DNA of 64,000 nt from Sva-07 sp963793335. GTDB lineage: Bacteria; Actinomycetota; Acidimicrobiia; Acidimicrobiales; Ilumatobacteraceae. The translations under genes and the position numbers were made by a program. The notes below the pieces were generated by a model. It was given only the letters and a program-made list of their open reading frames with translations, was not told the origin of the DNA and searched no databases. Shown one piece after another: positions 26,998 through 35,645 of the stretch (its first letter is position 1; each line of letters opens with the position of its first letter). The stretch spans positions 152,127-216,126 of the forward strand of contig CAWBZS010000005.1 in the NCBI GenBank assembly GCA_963793335.1, written 5' to 3'.

Positions 26998-29975
26998 ACG
27001 GGCGCGACGATCGCTACTCGATCCGGACCCGTGTCTCGGGCGACGTGGTCGTCACCCGAGAGGGCACCGACCTGTCCCTCAGTCCGATCCAGCGACGGAT
27101 CGTCACGAGCATCGCCACTCGGGGCGCTCCCACCCCGCTCGACGAACTGATCGACGCCGCATGGAGCGGCCGGGCACCGGCCACGGCGGTCGCCTCCCTG
27201 CACAACCACCTGTCCCGGCTTCGCAGCCGAGCCCCGGGACTCGTCGTCCGCCTGCAGGACCACTACTGCTTCGGCGAGGGTGTCGACGTCCGCCCGCTGG
27301 TCGAACCGCCCGATCGGACGGAGAACGATTCGCTCGCCGATCTGCGCCGTCGAGTCGACGAGCACCCGCACGACGAGCACGCCGCCGCCGATCTCGTCGT
27401 GGCCCTGGCGACGGGTGGCGACCAGGATGCTGCGCTTCGGGTCCTGGATCGCGTTCGTTCCGAGCTGGCCGAAGTGGGCCTCGACGCCGGCCGCCGGATC
27501 GCGGACCTCTCCCGCATGGTCGCCGATGGCGAACAGCGAGCGGAGCGGCTCGCCGGGGTGATGGACACGGGGATCGACATCGGGTTGATGATCGGTGCGT
27601 TCGACTCGGACGCGACGATCGCCGCTACACGCCGCTGGTTGGCTCGGGACAACGAGTCGATCCTGGCGATCGGTGCACCGGCCGGCTCTGGACGATCCCA
27701 TGCCCTGCGCGTGGTTCGCGACCTCGCAGTCGACGCCGGACTCGAGCCGATCGAATTGCGATGCACGACGACATCGGCACTCCCCGTGCTTCCGACGGGC
27801 TCATGGCACGGCCGAGGGCCGAGGCTCCTGGTCGTCGACGATCTCGGCGACATCGGGGACTCCACCGCTCGGATGCTCCATCGGCTGCTGGCGGCTCCCG
27901 ATGACCGTCCCCTCAAACTCGCCTTCACGGCTGACGACGATGAAGTCGGCGCCTGGGTCGAACGCCTGCGTTCGGCGTTCGACCGACCGGTTTCGACCGC
28001 GACGATCGAGCTCACGTCCTGGACTCGGGACCAACGCCACGACCTCCTCGGTCGCCTCCAGCTGAGCGATCAGGATGGGCAGGCACTGGAGACCGCCTTG
28101 GACGGCATGGTCCGGCTGGGGCTCTCCAACCGTGCCTGTCTCGACGCGATTCGATTGGCCACCGGCTCGGCGACCGATCGTGCGGAATTCGAGCGGATCG
28201 TTGCGATGAGGTCCGTCATCGCATCGTTGCCGGACGGTCTCGATCGAGCATTCGTCGCCGCAACGGTCACCCAACTCGACGCCGACGAACACCTGCTGGT
28301 CGAACTCGTCAGTCTCAGCGCGACCCCCTTCCTGTACGACGACCTTGCCGCCATCGTGCCGAACCTTCGCGATCTGCTCCGGCGTGGCAGTGTTCGACGC
28401 CTGCTCGATGTGGACGAGCCGACAGGACGAGTCGCCACGCGACATCGCATCGTCGACGCCGTCCTCCTCGATCGCATGAGCCCACGACGCACGGTCGAGC
28501 TCAACACGCTGCTCGCGAGGGCAGCGTACGAGCGCGAAGCTCCCCACCTCCGTGCCCGCCGCCACGCAGCACATGCGGCAGCGGCCGACCGCAGCCAGAT
28601 CGAGGCCGCAGCATCGATGAGCAGTCTCGCCGACGCAATCGCCGTCACGGGTGATCGCCTCACCGCCGCCGATATCTCGCTCCTCGCCGCCGACGTCGTC
28701 ATGACCGTCGACCCGGTCCGGTACTGCGAGCTGGCGGTTCGCGCCGGGAGGGAACTGCTCTCGGCCGGTGATCCGACCGGTCTCGAACCGGTGGCCCGAG
28801 CGACCGAGGTTGCCATCGCCAGCGGTCTCCCGGCCGAGGCCGCCATGGGAGCGAGGGCGTACTGCGAACTCGGACCGAGCTCGAGCGCTGGTCGAGTCGA
28901 CGAGGGGGCGGTTCGTATCCTGTCGAGCGTCGAGCCGATGCTGACCGAGGACCGCCACCTCGCCCACGTCCTCGGCACGTCGACGATGGTCTACGCCCTG
29001 AGCGGAGACGCCGATCGCTGCATCGACCTGTACGAACGGGCACTCGCTCACGCCGAAGCGACGGGGGACGATGACGTCATCGCAGACACGCTGCCGTTCG
29101 CGTTCCTCTCGCTCGCCGCGCCGCGGTTCCTCGAACGCCGCGAGTCGATCGCCGGCCGTCTGCACGAACTCGCCGACCGGACGGGTCGTGTGGACACTCG
29201 ATGGGAAGCGGTCCACCTCGACTTCTCGAACGAACTCCAACGAGGTGATCCCGGTGTTCGCGACACCCTTCGCCGGCTCGACGACGTCACCACCGAGGTC
29301 GACGGGTCCCGACACGACTGGGAGGTCGCCTACCTCGCTGCGGCGGTCGCCCATCTCGACGGACGACTCGCCGACGCGCGCCTGCATGCCGACGAGAGCC
29401 TGCTGGTCGGCAGCGCCGTCGGCGAGGCCCGCCGGCTGGCGGTGTACGGAACACTGCTGCTCGGCTGCCACCTGAGCGACGGCACGGTCGGGTCCTTGCT
29501 CCCGATGCTCGAACAGATGGTGCAGGACCAGCCGCTGTTGGCGGCGTGGAAGGCCCCCCTCGCCCTCGCACTCGCCGGACACGGGCGCCGCGACGACGCC
29601 GTCCACCACCTGGTCGATCTCGTCCGACCCGGCGGTATCGACCCCGACTGCACGATGTCGGCGGTCGCGCTCGTGGCCGCGGAGGCGACTGCCCGCATTG
29701 CGATGATGGAACGGGGACGCGTCGCCGGCGAGGTGGCGATGCTCGCCCACGGCTTTGCCGACATGCTCACACCGTGGTCGGGTCGATGGTCGTGGACGGG
29801 GGCGGGAACGCTCGGCCCGATCGACACCACGCTCGCTCGCCTCCACCACGTGCTCGGCAACACAGGACCAGCGGTGGAGCTCGCAGCGGCCGCAGCCGGT
29901 CAGGCGGCCCGAATGCGTGCGCCGCTCCACGCCCGCGATGCCGCCGACCTCCTCGTCGTGGCCACCGCTCCGTGA
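26994..29975 (+). CDS. AfsR/SARP-like regulator paralogue with degenerate P-loop
   Basis: A 993-residue intact protein with the same plan as the gene before it: winged-helix domain (LSPIQRRIVTSIATRG, then SLHNHLSRLRS), an ATPase module, and a TPR-like helical C-terminus ending with WSWTGAGTLGPIDTTLAR, which matches the paralogue's end. The Walker A is GAPAGSGRS (about residue 226): the essential Lys is Arg, so ATP binding or hydrolysis should be weak or lost. Walker B (LLVVDDLGD) is present. Its ATG overlaps the stop of the first paralogue by 4 nt, so the two are made together and may pair as active and inactive subunits. The probable target is the divergent surface-protein gene; this is inferred from position. 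Confidence 0.75.
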   Translation: MNGRDDRYSIRTRVSGDVVVTREGTDLSLSPIQRRIVTSIATRGAPTPLDELIDAAWSGRAPATAVASLHNHLSRLRSRAPGLVVRLQDHYCFGEGVDVRPLVEPPDRTENDSLADLRRRVDEHPHDEHAAADLVVALATGGDQDAALRVLDRVRSELAEVGLDAGRRIADLSRMVADGEQRAERLAGVMDTGIDIGLMIGAFDSDATIAATRRWLARDNESILAIGAPAGSGRSHALRVVRDLAVDAGLEPIELRCTTTSALPVLPTGSWHGRGPRLLVVDDLGDIGDSTARMLHRLLAAPDDRPLKLAFTADDDEVGAWVERLRSAFDRPVSTATIELTSWTRDQRHDLLGRLQLSDQDGQALETALDGMVRLGLSNRACLDAIRLATGSATDRAEFERIVAMRSVIASLPDGLDRAFVAATVTQLDADEHLLVELVSLSATPFLYDDLAAIVPNLRDLLRRGSVRRLLDVDEPTGRVATRHRIVDAVLLDRMSPRRTVELNTLLARAAYEREAPHLRARRHAAHAAAADRSQIEAAASMSSLADAIAVTGDRLTAADISLLAADVVMTVDPVRYCELAVRAGRELLSAGDPTGLEPVARATEVAIASGLPAEAAMGARAYCELGPSSSAGRVDEGAVRILSSVEPMLTEDRHLAHVLGTSTMVYALSGDADRCIDLYERALAHAEATGDDDVIADTLPFAFLSLAAPRFLERRESIAGRLHELADRTGRVDTRWEAVHLDFSNELQRGDPGVRDTLRRLDDVTTEVDGSRHDWEVAYLAAAVAHLDGRLADARLHADESLLVGSAVGEARRLAVYGTLLLGCHLSDGTVGSLLPMLEQMVQDQPLLAAWKAPLALALAGHGRRDDAVHHLVDLVRPGGIDPDCTMSAVALVAAEATARIAMMERGRVAGEVAMLAHGFADMLTPWSGRWSWTGAGTLGPIDTTLARLHHVLGNTGPAVELAAAAAGQAARMRAPLHARDAADLLVVATAP

Positions 29976-30019
29976 CCGGACCACCGTCGCGAGCGCTGGC
30001 TCGACCATGAGCTGGTCGC

Positions 30020-30025
30020 TACGGT
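30020..30025 (+). promoter_or_regulatory. -10 hexamer TACGGT of a probable leaderless promoter
   Basis: It ends 6 nt before the ATG at 30032, with no Shine-Dalgarno. Confidence 0.5.
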
Positions 30026-30031
30026 CGAGCC

Positions 30032-30865
30032 ATGAGCGTCACGAGCATCGTGCATCTTCCCGCCACCGCCAGCGTCGACGAGATCCACGCCGTGCTGCAC
30101 CGAGATGCGGCACTGATCATCGACGGGTTGGCCTCGCCCGAGCAGATCGACGCGATCAGCGCCGAAATGGCGCCGTTCATCGATGCCACACCCGCGGGGA
30201 GCGACGACTTCTCGGGCCGCAACACCAAGCGCACCGGCGCGTTGATCGCCCGGTCGCCGTCGAGTCACGCACTGATCCAACATCCGACGATTCTCGGCGT
30301 CACCGAGCGGTTGTTGCACCGGGCGCAGAGCTTCCAGTTGCACCTCACTCAGGTGATCTCGATCGGGCCCGGCTCACCTGGACAACCGATCCACCGGGAT
30401 CAATGGGCATTCGACTTCTTCGAGTTCCCGAGCGACTACGACGTGCAGTGCAACACGATCTGGGCGCTCACCGATTTCACAGAGGAGAACGGTGCCACCC
30501 GACTGATGCCGGGGAGTCAGCACCTGCCGAACAGCCACACCCACACCGTGGACGAGACCGTGCCCGCCGAGATGACCGCCGGATCGTGCCTGCTCTACAC
30601 GGGCAAGGTGTATCACGGCGGTGGCGCCAACACCTCCGACGACACCCGCGTGGGGCTGAACATCACCTACGACGTCGGCTGGCTTCGCCAAGAGGAGAAC
30701 CAGTACCTGTCGTGCCCGCCAGCGATCGCTGCGGAGCTGCCCGACGACTTGTTGCAGCTGATGGGCTACCGGATCGGCGCCTACGCGCTCGGCTACATCG
30801 ACGACGTCCGAGATCCGATCGAGGCCATCCGCGGCGCGACCGGCTCGATGAGCTTCGCCCCGTAA
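30032..30865 (+). CDS. Phytanoyl-CoA dioxygenase (PhyH) family protein
   Basis: A 277-residue Fe(II)/2-oxoglutarate dioxygenase. The iron triad is visible: His121 and Asp123 in PIHRDQW, and distal His195 in KVYHGGG. An Arg about ten residues later (DDTRVGLN) would hold 2-oxoglutarate. PhyH enzymes hydroxylate acyl-CoA alpha carbons or diverse natural products, so the substrate is open. Translation ends with a TAA that lies inside the palindromic repeat at 30859. A TACGGT hexamer 6 nt before the ATG marks a probable leaderless promoter. Confidence 0.85.
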   Translation: MSVTSIVHLPATASVDEIHAVLHRDAALIIDGLASPEQIDAISAEMAPFIDATPAGSDDFSGRNTKRTGALIARSPSSHALIQHPTILGVTERLLHRAQSFQLHLTQVISIGPGSPGQPIHRDQWAFDFFEFPSDYDVQCNTIWALTDFTEENGATRLMPGSQHLPNSHTHTVDETVPAEMTAGSCLLYTGKVYHGGGANTSDDTRVGLNITYDVGWLRQEENQYLSCPPAIAAELPDDLLQLMGYRIGAYALGYIDDVRDPIEAIRGATGSMSFAP

Positions 30866-30895
30866 CGTTTGGTGTCAGACACCAAACGTTACGGG
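30859..30895. repeat. Palindromic repeat copy 1 (18-bp perfect arms)
   Basis: Left arm CCCGTAACGTTTGGTGTC, a single central A, then its exact reverse complement. The TAA stop of the PhyH gene is part of the left arm. It may be a bidirectional terminator between PhyH and the convergent DM13 gene, or a mobile REP-like element. Confidence 0.8.
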
Positions 30896-30904
30896 TTGCG
30901 CTGA

Positions 30905-31567
30905 TCAGGCGAGGTCGGCGGCGGTGAAGGGGCTCGAGAAGCGCACACACCACACCACCACGGTGTCGTACACCGAGAGGTCGACGCCGACGGGGATCTC
31001 GTAGTTCTGGTCGCCGATGTTGCCCTTGAGCACTCCGAGGTCGACGAAGTCGTCATCGAACGCACCGCTGTCGCCGTCGGCGCTCGAGGCCGACAGGTAC
31101 ACCCGGAGGTCGGGGCCGTTGTCGGTGGAGAAGTTCTCGAATCGTAGGAATCGCTGCTCACTGCCGTCGTTGAGCACCGTCGCCGTGCCCTCACCGCTGT
31201 AGCGACCGCGCGGGATGAACGAACCCTGTGCGAGCGCCACGATCTGCGGTGCTGGCGGCTCGGTCACCACGGGCGCCTGCGTGGTGGTCGGTGCCGGTGC
31301 GGCAGCAGCTCTGGTCGGGTTCTTGATCGGGTCGACGAGCGAGGTCGTCGGCTCCGTCTCCGCAGCGGTGGTCGGAGCGACCGTGGTCTCGACCGGTTCA
31401 GCGGCAGCGGCCACGCCGGAGTCGAACACCGGACCGGCCTCGTCGACCTTGTCGTCGATGAACAACGTGTGCACCCCGAAGACCCCGAACGCGAGGAAGG
31501 CCACGGCGACGACACCGACGAGAGCGACGGGAGCGAGGATCTTGATGTTGCGGCGAATCCAGGTCAT
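30905..31567 (-). CDS. Membrane-anchored DM13-domain protein
   Basis: A 220-residue protein with one N-terminal membrane span (ILAPVALVGVVAVAFLAFG), a Thr/Pro/Ala linker of about 70 residues (APTTAAETEPTTS, TTTQAPVVTEPPAP) and a C-terminal DM13 domain (GSFIPRGRYSGEGTATVL, FENFSTDNGPDLRVYLS, VVVWCVRFSSPF). DM13 is a beta-sandwich with a conserved Cys, proposed to act in redox or adhesion at the cell surface; that is family knowledge only. The Thr-rich linker resembles the stalks of the other surface proteins here. A TACCGT hexamer ends 7 nt before the ATG. Its terminator may be the palindrome ahead of it. Confidence 0.8.
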   Translation of the reverse strand: MTWIRRNIKILAPVALVGVVAVAFLAFGVFGVHTLFIDDKVDEAGPVFDSGVAAAAEPVETTVAPTTAAETEPTTSLVDPIKNPTRAAAAPAPTTTQAPVVTEPPAPQIVALAQGSFIPRGRYSGEGTATVLNDGSEQRFLRFENFSTDNGPDLRVYLSASSADGDSGAFDDDFVDLGVLKGNIGDQNYEIPVGVDLSVYDTVVVWCVRFSSPFTAADLA

Positions 31568-31574
31568 GCCCAGC

Positions 31575-31580
31575 ACGGTA
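31575..31580 (-). promoter_or_regulatory. -10 hexamer TACCGT (minus strand)
   Basis: It ends 7 nt before the ATG at 31567, with no Shine-Dalgarno. Confidence 0.5.
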
Positions 31581-31644
31581 CGAGCCACCTGCGCGCGACG
31601 ACCCCCGATCGCAGATCGTTCCCGGTCCGTTCTCGATTCGGAAA

Positions 31645-31681
31645 GATGTAACGCTTGGTGTCTGACACCAAGCGTTACATC
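31645..31681. repeat. Palindromic repeat copy 2 (18-bp arms, compensated changes)
   Basis: Left arm GATGTAACGCTTGGTGTC, central T, then its exact reverse complement. Compared with copy 1, one inner base pair has changed on both arms (CGTTT/AAACG to CGCTT/AAGCG), as have the outer three pairs. It lies at the end of the MMPL gene. Confidence 0.8.
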
Positions 31682-34116
31682 AGGCGTCGATGAGTTCCTG
31701 TTCGCGGCGCTCTTCGTCGTGAGCGTGCGCGATCGCGCTGGTGTGCGTGCCGCCCTCCACGTTGAGCGTGGGGAGGATGCGGTCGAGCCACTTCGGGCAG
31801 CCACCAGTTGCGGGCACCGAGCAGTTCCATCGTGGCGGGCACGAGCAGCATGCGGACAAACGTGGCGTCGAGGAAGACCGCTGAGGCGAGTCCGAGGCCG
31901 AACATCTTGATGATGCGGTTGTCCTCGAGCACGAACCCGGCGAACACCACGATCATGATCGCTGCGGCCGCGGTGATCACTCGGGCGGTGGCGGCGAGAC
32001 CGTCGGCGACGGAGCCCTTCGGATCACCGGTTCGGTCGTACTCCTCTTTCACTCGCGACAGCAGGAAGACCTCGTAGTCCATCGAGAGGCCGAACACAAT
32101 GGCGAACATCATCATCGGCAGGAACGGCTCGATCGGTCCACCAGCGGTGTTGAAGAGCGATGCTCCCCAGCCCCAGCCGAACACCGCCACGACGATGCCG
32201 TAGGCACCTCCGATCGACAGCATGTTCATGATGACCGCCTTGAGCGGCACGAGCACCGATCGGAACACCATCATCAGCAGCAGGAACGACAGGGTGAGCA
32301 CGGCGGCGAAGAAGAACGGGATTCGCTCGGCGAGATACGAACTGAAGTCGATGTTCGCCGCGACCGAGCCGGACACGTTGACCACGACATCGGTCCCCTC
32401 GGTCACCGATGGCACCACCTCGTCGCGCAGCGAGTTGACCAAGTCCGCGGTTGCCTCGTCCTGCGGCCCCGTCGTCGGGGTGAGGCGGATGATCGCGGCC
32501 TCGGCAGTGGCCGGGTCGCCGGTGTCGGGGATCGGTCCGGCAACGGAGGCGACGCCGTCGGTGCCATTCAACGTTCCGGTCAGTTCGGCCAGCACCGCGA
32601 AGTCCTGCGGCGACGAGAGCTCGGCGGTGAGCAACAACGGGCCGTTGGTGCCGGGACCGAAGGCGTCGCTGGTGAGGTCATAGGCGTCGCGCGTCGTGGT
32701 GCCCTCGGCGAAGTTGCTCTCGTCGGAGAACCCGAGGCGCAGGCCGAGCACGGGCACCGCCATCAACAGCAGGAACAGTGTGGTCGCAATCGCGATCGGC
32801 CAGGGGCGATGCTGCACGAACCGGCTCCACTTGTACGCCCAGGTCTGCCGAAGCGGCTTCTCCTTGCGGGGTGGAAGCTCCTTGCGCAACGGCGCCACCG
32901 CGAAGGAGGCCAGCATCACCACGGCCGCCAGTGGAACGCCGAGCAGCAACGGTTGGATGCTGAGCCCCAGGCCCACCAATGCGATCGCAACGAAACCAGC
33001 GGCGATCACCCCGCGCCAGCGGGACACCTCGACCTTTCGCTGGGCGAAACCGAGCAGTGCGGGCAGCAGGGTGACCGAGGCGATCATCGTGACGAGCACG
33101 GTGACTGCGGCGCCCGTGGCCAGGCCATTGATGAACGACAACCCCATGATGAACATGCCGAGCAGCGAGATCACCACGGTGAACCCCGCGAACACGACCG
33201 CTCGTCCTGCGGTGTCGATCGCGACCACCGTCGCCTGTTCGGGATCGAGTCCCGCCTTCAGACCCTCCCGGTATCGGGTGACGATGAACAGCGCGTAGTC
33301 GATGCCTACGCCGATCCCGATCATCGCACCCAGGGTGATGGCGAAGTCGGGAACCGACATGACGTTGGAGAGCAGCGTGATGATGCCGGCGCCGATCCCG
33401 ACACCAAAGAGGGCGACACCGATCGGCAAGCCCATCGCGAGCACCGACCCGAACGACAGGATCAAGATCACGATGGCGAAGCCCAGCCCGATCAGCTCCG
33501 ACTCCGGCGGTTCGAACTCGCCGAGGGCCTGGCCACCGATCTCGACCTGCAGCCCCTCGACGTCGGTCGGCGCCAGGTCGGCGATCTCGCTGCCGATCTC
33601 GCCCGTCTGCGTCTCGCTGAGGTTCTCGGAGAGGTCGACCTGTGCGTACGCAACCTGACCGGCGAGCGGACCGTCGCTGGCGACGAACCCCAGAGTCTGG
33701 CCCTGCGGGGAGTACGGGCTGGTCAGCGTGACGCCTTCGATGGCGGCGACCTCATCGAAGAGTTCGGTCATCGCGGCGGTGACCTCGGGATCGTCGACAC
33801 CCTGATCAGCACGGAAGATGATCGTGCCCGAACGTCCGCTGCCGGCACCTCCGAAGTACGCGTCGAGTGTGTCGAAGCCGCTCTTCGACTCGGAGTCGGG
33901 AATCGAGAACGAGCTGTCGCTCGATGCGCCGATCGTCCCGACGAGCGCGATCACGGTGACGAGCGCGGTGACCCATGCACCCAGGACGGCCCAACGACGG
34001 CGGAAGCCGAACCGGCCGAGCTTGCCCCACGCCGAGTCGACGGGGACCAGGTCGTCGGCGACGATGGATTCGACCTCGGAATCGATCTCGGGCGGAGAAG
34101 TGGACGTCATGTTCAT
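31675..34116 (-). CDS. MMPL-family (RND-type) transporter, frameshift near the C-terminus
   Basis: About 813 residues with two repeated halves, each a large outer loop and about six spans. Each half has the Asp-Tyr motif that carries protons in MmpL proteins (GIGVGIDYALFIVTRYREG and VFGLSMDYEVFLLSRVKEE). Members export lipids, siderophores or toxic compounds by proton motive force. Near 31793-31798 one extra base shifts the frame: the annotated frame ends in a basic tail at the TAA at 31675, but the other frame reads a normal tail (KWLDRILPTLNVEGG, then HDEERREQELIDA) to a TGA at 31680. The start is ATG at 34116, divergent from a TetR gene that probably represses it. The stop codon region overlaps palindrome copy 2. 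Confidence 0.8.
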   Translation of the reverse strand: MNMTSTSPPEIDSEVESIVADDLVPVDSAWGKLGRFGFRRRWAVLGAWVTALVTVIALVGTIGASSDSSFSIPDSESKSGFDTLDAYFGGAGSGRSGTIIFRADQGVDDPEVTAAMTELFDEVAAIEGVTLTSPYSPQGQTLGFVASDGPLAGQVAYAQVDLSENLSETQTGEIGSEIADLAPTDVEGLQVEIGGQALGEFEPPESELIGLGFAIVILILSFGSVLAMGLPIGVALFGVGIGAGIITLLSNVMSVPDFAITLGAMIGIGVGIDYALFIVTRYREGLKAGLDPEQATVVAIDTAGRAVVFAGFTVVISLLGMFIMGLSFINGLATGAAVTVLVTMIASVTLLPALLGFAQRKVEVSRWRGVIAAGFVAIALVGLGLSIQPLLLGVPLAAVVMLASFAVAPLRKELPPRKEKPLRQTWAYKWSRFVQHRPWPIAIATTLFLLLMAVPVLGLRLGFSDESNFAEGTTTRDAYDLTSDAFGPGTNGPLLLTAELSSPQDFAVLAELTGTLNGTDGVASVAGPIPDTGDPATAEAAIIRLTPTTGPQDEATADLVNSLRDEVVPSVTEGTDVVVNVSGSVAANIDFSSYLAERIPFFFAAVLTLSFLLLMMVFRSVLVPLKAVIMNMLSIGGAYGIVVAVFGWGWGASLFNTAGGPIEPFLPMMMFAIVFGLSMDYEVFLLSRVKEEYDRTGDPKGSVADGLAATARVITAAAAIMIVVFAGFVLEDNRIIKMFGLGLASAVFLDATFVRMLLVPATMELLGARNWWLPEVARPHPPHAQRGGRHAHQRDRARSRRRAPRTGTHRRLM

Positions 34117-34119
34117 TAT

Positions 34120-34134
34120 TGGACAGTCTGACCA
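34120..34134. promoter_or_regulatory. Candidate TetR operator TGGACAGTCTGACCA
   Basis: An interrupted inverted repeat (TGG-CAG / CTG-CCA around a central T) sits 4 bp before the MMPL start, in the 97-bp region shared with the divergent TetR gene. The position fits repression of the transporter by that regulator. Confidence 0.4.
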
Positions 34135-34213
34135 GTAGAATGACGATTCGCAACAGCAGCCCCCAATCGTGTCCGACGACACATCGCGCGTCGGCTCGAC
34201 GTGCAACCTCCTC

Positions 34214-34840
34214 ATGCCAGCGCACACCGACTCCCCCGACACCAGCCCAGGCACACCGCGAGCCGACGACCCCCGCGTCGAGCGCACTCGTGCCGCGGTG
34301 ATCGATGCAGCGGTCGAGCTCCTCACCACCGACGGGCCGAGTTCGGTCACCCACGCCAACGTCGCGGCAGCGGCGAACATGAGTCGCACCACGGTGTACA
34401 ACCACTGGCCGACACAGGCCGACCTCCTCCGCGACACCATCGAATCGCTCGGCAAGGTCCCCGTGCGCACCGATCAACTCGCCGGCGACCTGCGTACCGA
34501 CCTCGACCTGCTGTGCGCACAGCTCGTGGCCGATCTCGTCGACGATCAGCGGGCGCCGATGATCATCAACATGATGGCCAGGGCGATGCACGATGCGACG
34601 GTGATCACGGTTCGCGACGAGTTCTTCAGCGCCTTCACCGAGACGTTCCGCCACGTGATCGAGACGGCGATCGACAACGGTCAACTCCGTGCCGACCTCG
34701 ATGCCGACCGGTCGATCGCCACGCTGCTCGGCAGCTTCCTGTTCCAGCGGTTCATGTCGCCAGCTCCGTTCACCGCCGACTTCGCCGGCGCCGTGCTCGA
34801 CGACTTCGTGCGCATCAACGCCCCGACTCGCGCCACCTGA
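34214..34840 (+). CDS. TetR-family regulator, probable repressor of the MMPL transporter
   Basis: A 208-residue protein. The N-terminal domain is a TetR helix-turn-helix (ERTRAAVIDAAVELLTTDG, then VTHANVAAAANMSRTTVYNHW), after a polar leader of about 20 residues. The C-terminal domain is helical, with no known ligand motif. The ATG at 34214 is preferred over a GTG at 34169 because the extra residues lack family similarity; the choice is not firm, since no clear hexamer or Shine-Dalgarno supports either. TetR genes divergent from MMPL or RND pumps usually repress them, so a role in controlling the exporter is the simplest reading. Confidence 0.75.
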   Translation: MPAHTDSPDTSPGTPRADDPRVERTRAAVIDAAVELLTTDGPSSVTHANVAAAANMSRTTVYNHWPTQADLLRDTIESLGKVPVRTDQLAGDLRTDLDLLCAQLVADLVDDQRAPMIINMMARAMHDATVITVRDEFFSAFTETFRHVIETAIDNGQLRADLDADRSIATLLGSFLFQRFMSPAPFTADFAGAVLDDFVRINAPTRAT

Positions 34841-34862
34841 GCCAGTCGTCCGGCCACACCAC

Positions 34863-35621
34863 TCAGGCGTCGCGGCGAGCGATCAGGGTCTCCACAGCCG
34901 AGAGGTCGTAGGGATGCCCGACCATCACGATGAGGTGGGTGGCACCCGCTTCGAGGAACGCATCGAGGTCGCCGACGGCGTCGGGGCCGATCGCCACGGT
35001 GCGCTCGATCTCCGATGGGTCGCGACCGATTTCGGCGCACCAGTTGTCGAGGACGGTGTTCTTGTGCGCGAACGTCTCGGGAGGGCCGAAGGAGTTCCAG
35101 GCGTCGGCGAACTGGGCGGTGAGCTTCAGCGTGACCTTCTCGCCGGAGCCGCCGACAAGGATCGGCAGGTCACCGATCGGCGCCGGGTTGAGCGCGGCGA
35201 GCCGGGCCTTCAGCCGGGGCAGATCGTCGCGCAGTTTGTGGAGGCGACCGATCGCCGTGCCGAACTCGTAGCCGTACTCGGTGTAGTCGCGCTCGAACCA
35301 GCCCGAGCCGATGCCGAGGTACATCCGACCACCGGAGATGTGGTCGGCGGTGCGAGCCATGTCGGCCAGGAGCTCAGGGTTGCGGTAGCTGTTGCAGGTG
35401 ACGAGCATGCCCAGCTTGGCCCGTTCGGTGTCGGCTGCCATTGCGCTGAGCAGGGTCCAGCCTTCGAAGTGGGTCTCGTTCGGATCGCCGTAGAGCGGGA
35501 AGAAGTGGTCCCACGTCCAGATCGAGTCGACCCCGATCGACTCGGCGCGACGCCACGCGTCACGGATCTCGACGTAGGAGGTCTGCTGGGGATGGAGTTG
35601 GACGCCGACGTGAAAGGTCAT
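34863..35621 (-). CDS. LLM class F420-dependent oxidoreductase (TIGR03560-like)
   Basis: A 252-residue luciferase-like protein, somewhat short for the fold. Blocks GVDSIWTWDHFFPLYGDP, LVTCNSYRNPELLADMART and GIGSGWFERDYTEYG fit F420-linked actinobacterial members; the Asp-His of the WDHFF block is the usual catalytic pair. It is the third gene of a minus-strand operon after engB and the KAS III gene, 24 bp behind the latter. A link between this oxidoreductase and fatty or polyketide metabolism is possible from position but unproven. Confidence 0.8.
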   Translation of the reverse strand: MTFHVGVQLHPQQTSYVEIRDAWRRAESIGVDSIWTWDHFFPLYGDPNETHFEGWTLLSAMAADTERAKLGMLVTCNSYRNPELLADMARTADHISGGRMYLGIGSGWFERDYTEYGYEFGTAIGRLHKLRDDLPRLKARLAALNPAPIGDLPILVGGSGEKVTLKLTAQFADAWNSFGPPETFAHKNTVLDNWCAEIGRDPSEIERTVAIGPDAVGDLDAFLEAGATHLIVMVGHPYDLSAVETLIARRDA

Positions 35622-35645
35622 GCCCTCCAGTGAACCACCCTCGGC

